Made by a program: the position numbers and the translations under genes
The notes under the pieces: generated by a model
The model's input: only the letters and a program-made list of their open reading frames with translations
What the model was told of the DNA's origin: nothing
Database searches by the model: none
Assembly: GCA_024734495.1 (NCBI GenBank)
Contig: JALMQS010000128.1
Span: 20,401,573-20,465,572 of the forward strand
From: Forficula auricularia
Lineage: Eukaryota > Arthropoda > Insecta > Dermaptera > Forficulidae
Reading direction: 5' to 3'
DNA: 64,000 bases
Shown here: positions 12,542 through 24,514 of the stretch, piece after piece
Numbering within the stretch: the stretch's first letter is position 1
Layout: the number at the start of each line of letters is the position of its first letter

Positions 12542-12860
12542 TATGAAATTGGATGTTGATGAAGGCAGTCCACAGTGGTTGTAAAAAATAAGACTATAAT
12601 GGTTTTATTATTTCAATTGCTGTTGCTTATTATTAATCAATTGCTTTTTTCTATTGAGATTAAAAATTTTATAATGTTTTTTTGGCATTGTCAAGTGATT
12701 ATGATTTGAACTACTTTCATTGACTCTTCGTTACCCTGAAGAAGGAGAGAATAAATCTCCGAAACGTCGGTTCAACGAATAAATGTAAAATAATAAAACC
12801 ATTATAGTCTTATTTTTTACAACCACTGTGGACTGCCTTCATCAACATCCAATTTCATAT
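12542..12860. mobile_element. Palindromic element with hammerhead-like module
   Basis: Inverted arms of ~70 bases: TATGAAATTGGATGTTGATG at the left, and its complement ending at 12,859. The arms extend through the segment containing GACTATAATGGTTTTATTAT. The interior carries, on plus, CTGAAGAA, GGAGA/TCTCC and GAAACGTC at 12,736-12,768. It has no protein-coding capacity, so it is a non-autonomous element, probably related to Penelope-like retroelement termini. Confidence 0.75.
12736..12768 (+). ncRNA. Hammerhead-like ribozyme motif
   Basis: Core boxes CTGAAGA and GAAA are both present. Stem II is GGAGA/TCTCC with a 7-base loop. ACGT follows the GAA and is followed by C, the expected cleavage position. 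The flanks TTCGTT-ACC and GGT-TC-AACGAA can pair as stem I with a two-base bulge. Activity is inferred, not shown. Confidence 0.6.
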
Positions 12861-13288
12861 TTATACCAGTGCGTCTCCTAAAGAAAAACGCTATTTTGTT
12901 TATTTTTTGAGTATCTACTTACTTTATTTTTTTATTTTAATTTTTTTCTTCAAAAACGGCTCAGACGAAATTTTGATTTAAAAAAATGCTGAAATAGATA
13001 ATTTTTTTAATTTTTATTTCACGTAAGACCGGGATTGGTTAATAGGGTCACGGGTAGGATCTGCTTCTGCATAGGGGAGTAGAGAAAAATAACTGATGAA
13101 ATGAGCCACTTGTAATCTTTTAATGAGTCATAGGTTGTCCAATCTAGCTTTAAAGTCTTGTTTTCAAACCAAAAGGTGGCTAGAAATCTGTTAGAGAAAT
13201 TTGAAAATCTTTACAAAGTACAGAAATATAGAAATAAACTTTTACTAATCCCAAATAATTAATTGTTAAGTAACAGAAGAGATCAAGT
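12861..13288. other. Intergenic, no gene seen
   Basis: AT-rich sequence. It begins with GCGTCTCCTAAAGAAAAAC, which resembles the outer ends (GTCTCTCTCCAGAGAAAA) of the palindromic elements at 33.8 and 45.7 kb. Confidence 0.45.
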
Positions 13289-13722
13289 ACAGCGCAAGGA
13301 TAGTTGAAGAAAAAATTATTACATTTCCATATAAGTTGTATTTATTGGACCTGCATTCTTATTTCCCCTTTCCTTTAAAACCACCCGCCTGGAGGATTTT
13401 CCTCCTGCTGCAGGGTTTCAAAGGGTTATGAAAACAAGATGCTTCCTCTTCTCTCCTCTAGAAGTCTCCATACCCTGTATGGTAAAGTAAAAACTATATC
13501 TATTTAATGCTTCTGTTAAGAAGAGACAAATTTCAAACACTGCTAGAGAAGAGAAGAGGGAAGCATCTTGTTTGTTTCCTTCATTGACCCTTTGAAACCC
13601 TGAAGAAGGAGGGAAGAATCCTCCGAAACGTTGGTTTTAAAGGAAAGGGGGAAAAAGAATGACAGTCCAATAAATACATCTTATTTGGAAATGTAAAATT
13701 TTTTTCTTCACTATCCTTGCAG
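13289..13722. mobile_element. Palindromic element, hammerhead-like module pair
   Basis: Left arm: GCAAGGATAGTTGAAGAAA, then ACATTTCCATATAAG. The right arm is its complement ending near CTATCCTTGCAG. Inside, two facing copies of the ribozyme-like module occur: a decayed one on minus (~13,380-13,430) and a better one on plus (13,600-13,632). No open reading frame of note. Confidence 0.75.
13600..13632 (+). ncRNA. Hammerhead-like ribozyme motif
   Basis: CTGAAGA and GAAA boxes intact, stem II GGAGG/CCTCC with a 7-base loop, then ACGTT. The flanks CTTTGAAACC and GGTTTTAAAG can form stem I with one mismatch. The residue at the expected cleavage site is T rather than C. Confidence 0.6.
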
Positions 13723-13785
13723 TTCGTCTCTCTCCAAAGAGAAAATTTCTTCAAATATACAAATAATTAATTTAAAAAAAGCTAG

Positions 13786-13990
13786 GAACACGAATTTAGG
13801 GCATTCTATCAAAAGATTTTAATAGATACGTTTATATAGCATGTTGGAGTGTAATGGTCTCAAGGGTCTCGACTAGTTGTCCGCAAAGTGTACTAGTGCT
13901 TGGGTTCGACTCCCGAGGGGACAAGACCCTCCTATATGCAATATAAACATATCTATTAAAATCTTTGATAATTGACCTAAATTCATGTTC
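13786..13990. mobile_element. Short palindromic element with tRNA-like core
   Basis: Terminal inverted repeats of ~60 bases: GAACACGAATTTAGGGCA... opposite ...CCTAAATTCATGTTC, including AAAGATTTTAATAGATA on both sides. The unpaired centre contains TTGGGTTCGACTCCCGA (13,900-13,916), a canonical T-arm with a seven-base loop and a good B box. It also contains an A-box-like TGGTCTCAAGGG near 13,855. This looks like a tRNA-derived sequence carried inside a fold-back element. Confidence 0.65.
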
Positions 13991-14615
13991 GTAAAATTAA
14001 TTGATTATATATCACAAGTTGATTTTTGAGAAAAATTCAATCTTTCTTTCTCAAATAGATATTCTTTTCATTATAAAAAAGTTTATATGTACAAATTTTC
14101 ACGAGATTAATAATTAAAGTTAAGTTCTGGAAGAAATTTAATAAATAATTAAAAGAAATATAATATTATTTTGGCTATTTTCATGTGATACCATCATTCT
14201 ATGTCAAAGCCATCAAAGTGAATATTTTATGGAATTTCAATAATGCCAATTTTCAAAGCCTAATTTTGACGAAATTTAAATGACAGAGAAGAGACAAGAA
14301 TTATTTTATATTATTAATAGAAAAACTTGAAGGTTATATTTACGATTATAAGTAAATAGTTATAGAGATAAATTTCAAATAGTATTAACTCAAAACAAAT
14401 TTTTTACATATTCGTGGTTTTGGCATAAGGGGGACGATTTTATTTCTAGATTCTGCTAATTATTTATTTAAGTATATGAATATTGCCATATAATATTATT
14501 GTAAGGAAAAAGAGGGATACATGAGCGCATTTGAGGCTATCCAGAAAAAACTATTTGGCAAACAATAATTTAATTAACTTTTTTAAGGAGTTCGGTGTTG
14601 GTTCTAGGTGAAACA

Positions 14616-14826
14616 TTTTAATATAATAATAAAACTATAAACATGTAAAATAGTAAAACGAGGTAGGTTTCACAAAAAAACTATTTTTCCAATATGTAAT
14701 CAGTTTTCTTAGACTCCTGATGATGGGCTAACCCCCGAAATATATCGAATTCAAAACTCAATTTTGTTTTATTTCTTTTTTGTGGAAACCTACCTCGTAT
14801 CTTAGTTTTATTATTATAATAATTTA
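14616..14826. mobile_element. Palindromic element with hammerhead-like module
   Basis: Arms contain AATATAATAATAAAACT and GAGGTAGGTTTCAC at the left, with complements at the right ending near 14,826. On plus at 14,717-14,746 lie CTGATGA, GGG/CCC and GAAATATATC. A degenerate relative (GGTTTTAGGTGAAACAT...) occurs at ~39,805. Confidence 0.65.
14717..14746 (+). ncRNA. Hammerhead-like motif, CTGATGA type
   Basis: CTGATGA and GAAA core boxes with a short GGG/CCC stem II and CTAA loop. A TATAT palindrome replaces the ACGT seen in the other family. Stem I was not obvious. Confidence 0.4.
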
Positions 14827-14835
14827 ATTATTCAA

Positions 14836-16262
14836 AAAAAAATCATTAGAATATTGATACATTTCTTTGCTCAACTTTTAAAGATTTTCATTTTCTAAAC
14901 CATTTTATATTAGCTATGTGCCAAAAATGATATTAAAAAAAAGGATGGAGGAGAAATCAGTGACCCCTCGTCCCTCCATACAGATGTTTTGCTTCCGCCT
15001 TCCCCTGGATTGAAAACGTTCCTACGCGGCTGATATTTAAAAGATCTACAGATTGGTTTCTATATTTAAATATTTGACATAATTAAATATTTACAATTTT
15101 TCATTGGATTATTTCAAAAACGGTTGATCCTATGTAATAAATAGTGAATTTTTCAAACTTCTAGTTCGATTATGACTTTTCCATTTTATCTATAAATAAG
15201 AGATAATGAGATACTTATGGGTTGAGCCATCTATGGTGAATTTGTAGATACTAATTGATTTAAAAAATTTCCTGTGTTCATGATATTTCGGCTTCTAATT
15301 GTGAAGCCTTTTCATAATAGATATAGATCGAATCAACTCAGCCACAGAAATTTTTTAAATCGAATTCTTGTTTGTCACTTTTTCAAGTGTAGTGACGTAC
15401 TAGTATTGGAATGTCGCTCAAATTCACAATATCAATTTAACAGATAAATGTGCACAGTTAATTCCATCTATAGATATTATCAATTTAAAATGGATTCTGA
15501 ATTTGAAGCCGAATCGTTGTGAATGAACTAGGAAGCTATTTCACAAGTTTACCATATAGAATTATCCAGTTAATTAATCTGTTCACCAAAGCCTAACCAA
15601 GCAGAAAATAAAAAGATATTTAGACATCACAGAAAAAAGGGACACTAAAAAACTATCTCGGAAAGAGAAGTAGAAATAAGTTTTGATGCAATTATTCTTT
15701 TGCAAATAATATTCTTTCAAAAAAATTATCTTTGCTTTTGGAACACCCATTATAAAGCCCTAATCAAATCCGGACCAAACAAGATTTTATTTGAATTCCT
15801 TTAAAGCAGTCAAACTTAAATAAAATAAAAAGTTCTACATCAAATAGTAAAATTATTAAAGATCTATAACTGACCAGTGATCATATAAACTAAATTTGCC
15901 GTTTTTGAAAAATCTAACCAACTTCAAATTGTCGTTCTTTGCCGCTATGATCCTACCTGTATCAAGTTACGGCTTCTGTTTAGAGAGGGCAGATAAAGGC
16001 ACGAGATGTTCGAGCTGGACTTGTTCCTCCTTTAAAATATGCGAGGTAAACTGAATATCTGAACTTTATATTAAATGCGTGATTAAATACACTATACAAA
16101 AAGACTTGCATGTAAACCAATAAAAGATGCTATTTTAAGAGAAATTAATATTTTTTTTAAAAATGTCAAGAGTAAGCGTTAAGTATGCGTGTTTCGAATT
16201 CAACCGAAATTTAATTAGCTTTTAATTTTAAAATAAGACAACAAAGTATTAAATTTTTCTTT
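14836..16262. other. Intergenic, no gene seen
   Basis: AT-rich. Near 15,235-15,360 there is an inverted segment: TTGATTTAAAAAATTTC opposite GAAATTTTTTAAATCGAATT, with CGGCTTC...GAAGCC inside and a GAAAT box on the minus strand. This resembles a decayed fold-back element of the kind described elsewhere. No exons recognised. Confidence 0.45.
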
Positions 16263-16310
16263 GGTCAATCTCAAAATTCCATAAGATTTTATGGAATTTT
16301 GAGATAGACC
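16263..16310. repeat. Near-perfect 22-bp hairpin
   Basis: GGTCAATCTCAAAATTCCAT followed by AA, a four-base loop (GATT), and the complement ending ATAGACC. There is a single mismatch in 22 pairs. It could be a tiny fold-back MITE or a small-RNA precursor; nothing else supports either. Confidence 0.7.
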
Positions 16311-18693
16311 GCACACAAAATTTTACCACTCACTCAATAACCTAGTTAGTCATTTTGAAAAAAAATCAGCAAAGAAATATAATTTTCCGATGTTTAATAT
16401 TTAAGACTATGAATCTTGTAAATGATTTTTATAATTTTTTTTATCAGTTTATAAGATATTTAAAAATATTTACCAAATTTTTCCTGCACGATACTTTCAC
16501 ATACTGAAGATGAAAACTTAAAAATATAAGTTTTTAATTTATAAGCTGTAATATAGCTTGTAATCATATTTTCGTGGATTAAAATCACATAAATATCCAA
16601 AAGATAAAAGTACATAAATGAAGAAAGCGTAAATAGATAAACAAATTCAATCCAAATTTACTGTTAAGCATAAGCAACAATTAGTTTTTGCAATTTTTAA
16701 ATGAGTTGTTTCAATTCTAGTTGCAATGTTTTATTTATTATAAAGGTAAGTTTTCTTAGAATAGTATTTGAAACCATTTTTTAAAACCCCTGTCAATAGG
16801 CAACCGAACACACCAGCTAGTTCAAAGAAACTCCGCTAGAGACGCCAGGTGCTAGGCAGATAGTAAAAGAGTTTAACCCATCTTTTCAGTTCAAGGACCA
16901 TTTATAAGCATCTGCAATCTTTCTGGGGAAAGATGTTTCTTTAATAGCTAATTTGTTTATATTGATATTATATTAAAAATAAAATAGTTATTTAATAAAT
17001 AGCGATCCTCACAGAACTTTTGTGAAATAAACATTTTAATTAAAGGGTTGAAGATCTTTGGGAGCATTTTAAAATCTGAAGTATAGAGTAATAAGTAAAT
17101 TAAAAGTGTAGATACTAAAGGATTTAATAATTAAACATTTGGAATTTCCACACTTCAAATAGAAAAGTATTATAAAAAAGACAAGTAGGTTTATAGTTAA
17201 GGTGGATTTGCTTTGTTTTTACTTATTTTAGTCCCTTTATTTATTTACTGGCTGGTGGTTTAGGGCAAACCGATTGCGCTCCCCTTTACATCTATCATCC
17301 TAAGTATATCCGTCTCAATCAACGTTCAAATTTATTTTAGAGGTTTTCTTTCCAACCATTTTTATTTTCGAATTATTTCTTTAAGAATAATCTTACCTGA
17401 TATTCGGAAAAGTAATACCAATACATATAATAAATTCAAGGGCACTGGGTGACTGGGTGGCTATAAGCTGTTAAAGATAAAAGAGTATGAAAACTTATTT
17501 AAAAAAGAGATATATTTAGTCGAAGTTTAAAATTTTATGGCTATTTACCATCAAGTATGATGGAAATTCATTTTGGAAAAATATTTGTTTACCATTTATT
17601 TTATAAGTATACAAATATTTGAAATAATTTTAAATTCAGTAGATAGATACTTGAATTTTTATTATTACTTATTAACATGATTTCAATAATAAAAGAGGTG
17701 AAAATTAAATTCAGGGAATATTTGGTTTTGATCTAGACAAAAATAAATGAGGAAAAAGAAGAAAAAATATTAGTTTTAATAAATTAAAAAAAATTATAAT
17801 AATAAATAAATAAAATGAACAAAATTTATTCAAAAATTAAAATTATAAATATTTTTTTTTTTTATTTATATCGATCTATATTGTTTTTATTTTTGTAGAA
17901 ATTATTCTTTATAATTTCACATATATATTTACAATAATTTTAATTATAGTGAAAGTAAAAAATATAATACCAATTAGAATATATAGTTTGAAAAAAATAT
18001 AAAACTATTTTTAATTTCATACTATAAACATTTTTCTAACTAAAAATTAATTTCATAAAGAAAAATTATTGCACATTAAATACACAAGAAGGTTATCAAT
18101 GAACAATTTAGCCATTGAATTTGATTAAATTCTAATATATAATTTAAACTTTTAGGCGCTGTTTACAAACGGCTCAAATTCTTGAAGCTATAGTTTAGTT
18201 AACAAAGTATAGGCTGTTAATAAAAAATTAAGTTAAAATTATTATTTAGTCTTTGAACAAGTTTGGTAGATTAAAAATATAATAAATAACATCTTATTTT
18301 TAAATCGTCTTTCATTTATCCTCTCCCGGAACCTTTAAACTTGATTCGGGGGCAAGTCAGTACACGGGCCAAGTCCGATTTAAATATTATCTTTGGGTAT
18401 ATATTTCACAATTTGGGAAATTCATATCTGGGGATATTTTTGTGAAAGAAATTCAAAATCAGCTTAAGCTGTTAGACTTTGGAGAAAAAGAGACATACAT
18501 TTTTTTGAGAATAAATTGGAGTAGAAGGCATCTGTATTGAAGGCTTAAGATTGAAGAAAACAGAAAGTTCGAGTCGCAAGAAATCATAAGAATAAACAAA
18601 TGAATCTGTTTGATTTGCTTCTAATTTAAGTAGAAACAGAGTTGAATAAAGAATAAATGAGGCTTTAGATAATAATATTAATTTCTAGAGAGG
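16311..18693. other. Long AT-rich intergenic stretch
   Basis: No gene, repeat family or long inverted repeat recognised. It contains T- and A-homopolymer runs (for example near 17,855) and is extremely AT-rich between 17,500 and 18,300. Confidence 0.5.
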
Positions 18694-18701
18694 TTGTCAT
18701 T

Positions 18702-19087
18702 CAAGGGCGGATCCAGGAATTTTTTACGGGGGAGGGGGAGAATGTATTTAAGGTGCCCGATGTATATAAGATCTACTTTTTATCTTGAAAGTGTGTCGCG
18801 ATCGAATTGTCCAAGCGGGGCGGAGGGGGGGGGGGGGGTCAGGCCGCCCCCCACACACACACATAGAACTTTATTTTCAATTTTAAAATTTTTAAAAAAA
18901 TAATTTTTTTTACAAATTTCATATCTCATATTTTAAGTTCATTAAAATAAAAAAATAGTTATAAATTCCCTATCGATTTGGGCGCCGTTTTTTGGCCTCT
19001 GTGTGCGACGCACGTGATGCACTCCCGCCAGGCACGGGCCTGTATGGGGGCGATCGCCCCCTCCGCCCCCCTCTGGATCCGCCCTTG
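18702..19087. mobile_element. Non-autonomous hAT-type MITE, 386 bp
   Basis: Bounded by an exact 8-bp direct repeat, TTGTCATT, at 18,694-18,701 and 19,088-19,095. Terminal inverted repeats start CAAGGGCGGATCCAG on both ends. An 8-bp duplication and a CA-GGG-type terminus are hallmarks of hAT elements. The interior holds G-run and C-run blocks and no transposase. Confidence 0.88.
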
Positions 19088-19189
19088 TTGTCATTTAGTA
19101 ATATTGATATTGATTTGAATTATAGATTATATGTCATAATAATTTTTATTTGAGAGCCGTTTTCAAATTAAAAAATACAATTATATATA

Positions 19190-19310
19190 GTACTCGCCCA
19201 CTGTACCCCCCTCCCCCACCCCACCCCGCTTGACCCCACCCCCGAAACCTCGCCCTACCCCCGGATCCCCCACCACTGCACCCCCACCTCCTGCACCTGT
19301 TTTGATTCAA
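19190..19310. repeat. C-rich tract (G-rich on minus)
   Basis: About 110 bases dominated by CCCCC and CCCCACC runs between AT-rich flanks. The minus strand has many runs of three or more G in close succession, so G-quadruplex formation is plausible. Confidence 0.7.
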
Positions 19311-20859
19311 CCATATGATTCATTTTATTCATCCAATTGTTAATAAATAAAACCTATCAAAATGTGTTGTTTTTTCAGAAAAATTGAGACCTTCTTATGC
19401 GAAATATATTTTTAAATAAATTCTTGATTATTTTTTATTCTATTAAATATATAAAGTTCTTTATAAAAACAATTATAAAACGTTTATTAATAGTTCTAAT
19501 GTTTGGGTTGAACAAAATATGTTAAAATCCACAATCATAATACTTCTTCAAGGCCTTTTAGAACAATGAATAAAGGCAACCCATTGTCTACCTGGGAACA
19601 AAAGGAAAAGGGAAACCTTTTTTAAAACCCTAAGAATGGGATTTGTCTACCTGAGAATAATTAATTTGATTACGATAAAACCCATCAAAAACAATTTTGT
19701 CGAGGTGAGACCGTGACAGATTGAATTGTCACCACGAAAAACCCTAGCCCGTGAATTTCATCAAAATCGGTAGAATCGTTTTCACAAATATATAAACAAA
19801 TAAATAAATATACAATTTTTGCTCGTTTAATAAGAGTAGATTTAAAATCTCCGGTACCGGTAAACCCACCTCCATAACATCCCTAAGCATGAACAAAATT
19901 TGTCGATCGCCCCTTGTTGGTCCAGGGTACACGTTTACCATGTTTGGTATGATCTCGAAGCTAGAGGCTTAAACCCTACTTACTAAAAGAATTTACTCGA
20001 CTATTATCTGATTCCTATATTATAATTTAGAAATTAACAAATATACACACGCATAAAAAACATGAATCAAACTACGTCACATTGGATTAGCTTAAATGGA
20101 CACTAAGTATCAGAGCCAAAAATAAATATTTACCAAACTCATTTGAAAAGAATAGATTTTAGTCAAATATTATTTTTTCCCATAAATTCAAGTGATTGCC
20201 TGTTTATTTTCAACATTAAAAGTCAACCATTCATGAGGGTAAAAGTCGAGGGGTGAACCGCGACCTAAAATCGTAACCATAAATTCATTTCTAGGTAGAA
20301 GACAATAGAATACAATAGATTATCTAATGAATTCCAAAGTAATTCCAAATAATTCCAAAGACGGTGTACACCTAATTCCAATCGCGGTTCACCCCATGGT
20401 AAAAGTTAATTGGATAATGATAGTTTCCGAGCTAAACTTTAAAAAACTTCCGGCACCTTTACCCGAATATTGTTTCAGAATATAGGCATAAAATATTAAA
20501 AAAATGTACTCAAGAAAACAACTTTAGTTTGAATACGGAAATAACCGTGATTACTATTAATCTCTTATCTATTTCCGGTTAAATTTAATCTAATTATTTA
20601 TCATTATCATTATTAAATAATCATTGATGACCAATCACGCAAAGAATCCTATCAAGCAATTTTATATATTTGCAAACGTATGCTAATGACTTTCTTAAAC
20701 GTTAACAGAGAGAGAAAAATCCCTTTATAATGTCGATTATTTATCTAGAAAAAGAATAGTAGGTATTCATCAATATTGGCTTAATATTAAAAGCTTTTTT
20801 TATTGAACTAATTTCTTGTAAATGAACTTTATATATTGTTCTTAATAAACAATAAACGC
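19311..20859. other. Intergenic, no gene seen
   Basis: AT-rich. It includes a pair of short opposed segments around 20,240 and 20,390 (GGGGTGAACCGCG and CGCGGTTCACCCC), likely termini of a ~150-bp fold-back or MITE with GGTGAACCGCGA-type ends. No exons recognised. Confidence 0.45.
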
Positions 20860-21459
20860 TTAAGGGGTTCGGGACTGATAATAATTTTTATAAGAAAATT
20901 CTCAAATTTTTACCATCTATTCATTGATGTATTAAATATTTATTTCCGAAATTTGAAGTTGATCGTCTGTTCCATTACCGACAAATAAATTATTGAAAAT
21001 TGTCCTTTTAACATGGAAATAAATGGACCGAGCTTTTAAAAAGGCTATAACTTTTATACAAATTATACCATTTTCAACAAATTTATACATATCAATAATT
21101 CAACTTTTATGAATCGAATGATACATTTTTCAATAGATTTGCCAGTCTAGTTATTCAGAAATGTAAAAATAAAAAGTTATTTGGAGCCAACAGAATATAA
21201 GATAAGCACCAGTGTAGAATTCCAACTCTATTTCTTGAAATCGTTTTTGTGTTATATAAATGTTTTTATAATGAGAAATAATTTATCTTAATGTTCTTTT
21301 TATTAATATTATCAAAACAAATATTTGTATTCGAAATTAACCTCAATATTAACATTTTTTTTATTAAAAAATTAGTAGGCAGGAGTTGTCACTCTGCAAA
21401 AATACAAAATATTTTTTCGTAGATCAGCCAGATAGAGCTGTTGTCCCGAACCTCCTTAA
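20860..21459. mobile_element. TTAA-bounded MITE, copy A (600 bp)
   Basis: Flanked by TTAA at both ends with inverted termini GGGGTTCGGGAC and GTCCCGAACCTCC. A second copy of the same length and order lies at 33,004. TTAA target sites are typical of piggyBac-like elements. No transposase is encoded. Confidence 0.75.
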
Positions 21460-21946
21460 GCTATTAGTTCAACCCCAAAGAATTCTTTATTTTTAAGTTT
21501 GTTCGATTGTAAATATATCATAAGATGATAAATTGTATAATTCTACAATTATCTCATTTCTCTATTTCCTATATTAGTGATTGTTATTTATTTCAACAAA
21601 TTTTATAATTTCCATTAGTCCAATCCTGAAGAACTTTCTAGTTCAAATACCTAAATGTTATATAGGGTTAAAAAACGAACATGTTCATATAGCCTATCTA
21701 TATAAATAAGGCAAGTTTTACTGTTTTTATTGTATTTTTAATGAATCAAAATTTAAGTGTATCTCCCACAACAAACAATTTAGAAATTGATATTGTTCTA
21801 GGGTTGGACAGTTGAAGGTGTCCGAAACATCCAGTTAATCATTTTAAAAAATTAAAAAAGACATAAAAAATAGTCCGATTAATTATTTTTATCTTCCCAA
21901 TGAAAATAGTGTATAAATCAAATAGTTTTTATTTTGCCGAGAGTTG

Positions 21947-22089
21947 TTGAATCATAAAGAGAAACAAAGATGTCTGCTGGACGCAAATAAACATACATAC
22001 ATATCTATATTTAATATATAACTTACCATATATGTGTGTATGTTTATTTGCATCAAGCAGAGGACAACCTCTTTGCTTCTCTTTATGAA
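21947..22089. repeat. Imperfect palindrome of a dispersed repeat
   Basis: AATCATAAAGAGAAACAAAG...GCAAATAAACATACATA is opposed by its complement TATGTTTATTTGCATCAAGC...CTTTGCTTCTCTTTATG. The same sequence recurs at ~33,690 and ~47,495, near hammerhead-like motifs. Confidence 0.65.
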
Positions 22090-23237
22090 GTATATAATAA
22101 TCTTTATAAAAATAAAAAAATAAAAGTATATTGAAATGTCTATTCATAAAAATGCATTGCGATAGAATAATACCCAGAGACTCAAAAAATGAAAATTTTG
22201 AATTTTCCACAATGAAATGCCGTAAATATTTTTAATAAATAATACATTTATTATGTATGAATGAGAATTATTAAAATAGATTAACACATGAATAAAGAGG
22301 GGTAATAGGGGCGAAAATTCAAAAAATTTAATTTCAAAATAGAGTTGATTGTAGAAAGATAAAAATGATAGGAATTAAAATTATGATCTCAAAAATATAT
22401 TATGATATATTATGACCTGGAGAGAGTGAAAACAAGCTAGGTTAATCGGCGGAGGAAAGATTTAGTCGCTATGGTTGGCTAAGAGGCGAGATATGGTCCT
22501 CTAGTAATTATATAAGAATATTATATAAATTATAAGGGGTAGATATTAAGGGTTGTTTACCTTTGGTGGTCTCCAAGTGGCCATCGATGTTGTCTCAGGA
22601 CGTTCTCGATACCAAATGAAGTGAAAAATAAAAAGAGAAAGAAACCCGTTACTCGATAAGATAAATTCAGCTGGAAAATATTCCCCGAAAAAGTTCGACA
22701 AAATCATTTTAATAAATTCTCAAATGCATACACAACAAATTGGAGGAAAAATTAACAACTTTTTCAAGACTTGGTACGCTCTCAGGTTAGAGCGGTCCTA
22801 AAGCTAAAAATTAAAATAAACTTTTAAAAATTTAGTTTATAATTAATTTTAATATATACAAATTTTTTGTAATTGACTAAAATCAGAAGGGCTAGTTTTC
22901 AGAGAAGTAAATCAAAGTGCATATCGTGTGCAGACCAAGTTCGAGCACGCTGTATGCTATTTACACGAATCATTTCGAGCCAAGTTCGACCCCACTGCTA
23001 TTGAATTAATTTGTTCTTTTAGTAGACAAAATTATTGATTTGATTAAAAAATAAAAAAATAAAAATTATACGACATATCAGTCCTATCCTTTCTTTAAGA
23101 TCAAAGTAGTGATAAAAAGTCAAACCAGGGAAAAACAAATTTCTCAAGATAAATAATGCGTAAAAATAAATCATCTTAATACTGAGGGTTGTATGAAAAA
23201 GAGTATGCTTATACACGTTTTAAAGCGTTTTATGAGT
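22090..23237. other. Intergenic, no gene seen
   Basis: AT-rich. A pair of similar segments at ~22,930-23,000 repeats CAAGTTCGA(G/C)C with a short spacer. No gene or family recognised. Confidence 0.45.
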
Positions 23238-23334
23238 CGATTCTAAAATGCAAAGTAAGGGCTCTATCAGTGTAGCTAAATATGTATAATTTACATATAG
23301 CTACACCAGTTTCATCAATTTTTAGAATCGATCA
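23238..23334. repeat. Nested hairpin, small fold-back
   Basis: Outer arms TCGATTCTAAAA and TTTTTAGAATCGA. The inner stem is GTGTAGCTAAATATGTA against TACATATAGCTACAC with a one-base bulge and AATT-type loop. The shape is pre-miRNA-like but equally that of a tiny MITE. Confidence 0.6.
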
Positions 23335-24085
23335 TTTAGCATTACATCAAAGAATTCTTAACTATCCGCACCTAATAGATGTAATCAGTCTATTTATTTA
23401 TTTGCAAATTAAATTTGGATATCAGTGAATAACCTGCAAAAAATTTATTCACAAAAATAATCTATAGGTACAATATAATTACAAACAATTAAGTATTTAT
23501 TATTGTATATCTATTTGTTGTATAATACGTCAATATACTTGCTGGATGAAATGACAATGAATTATTAAAAGTCTCTGACTTTTTTCAAGTCATATGGAAT
23601 AATGAAATTAAATCAATAACTCATCCTAAAGCCTCATTTGTGCGTAATTTGAAATTAACAGATATTAAATAATTTCCTAGCGAATTGTGAAAACAATTAG
23701 AACTAAATCATTTATTAAATATATAATTTATATGATTTCTAGAGGCAAATCCCAGTTCGTAATTTTTCCTTCAATACTTTCAAGACTCAACACTTTGAAT
23801 ACTTACCTCCGACACCGATTTAACTCTTGAATATTCCCAAAGTATTTTCACATAATATTTTCTTCTATCATGTAAGAGTTAATCTTGATGTATCGATTTA
23901 GCCTATTCTTCATTATTAAATAAAAAAAATGGAAGTTATTGATGTTTTTCAGCCAATAGAAGAAAGAAAATTAATTTTTTAATTATTTACAACTGTTAAT
24001 ATATGGCTATGATGTAATGTCAAAAGGTAATTATTCGAGACCAATGAATCTAAAGTTCATTGGAATATTTTGAACATTGAGTGTA
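23335..24085. other. 3' flank of the homeobox gene
   Basis: AT-rich, with no other coding sequence seen; it is downstream of the minus-strand homeobox gene. Confidence 0.5.
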
Positions 24086-24091
24086 TTTATT
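24086..24091 (-). promoter_or_regulatory. Candidate poly(A) signal, homeobox gene
   Basis: AATAAA on the minus strand, ~67 bases after the stop codon of the homeobox exon. This is a plausible cleavage/polyadenylation signal. The window is AT-rich, so a chance match cannot be excluded. Confidence 0.45.
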
Positions 24092-24157
24092 GGAATTTTA
24101 TAATACTTGTGCGTTGGACAGAAGGCTTGGGGAGAGGAGTAAATGAGGATGATTCAT

Positions 24158-24514
<357 letters not shown>

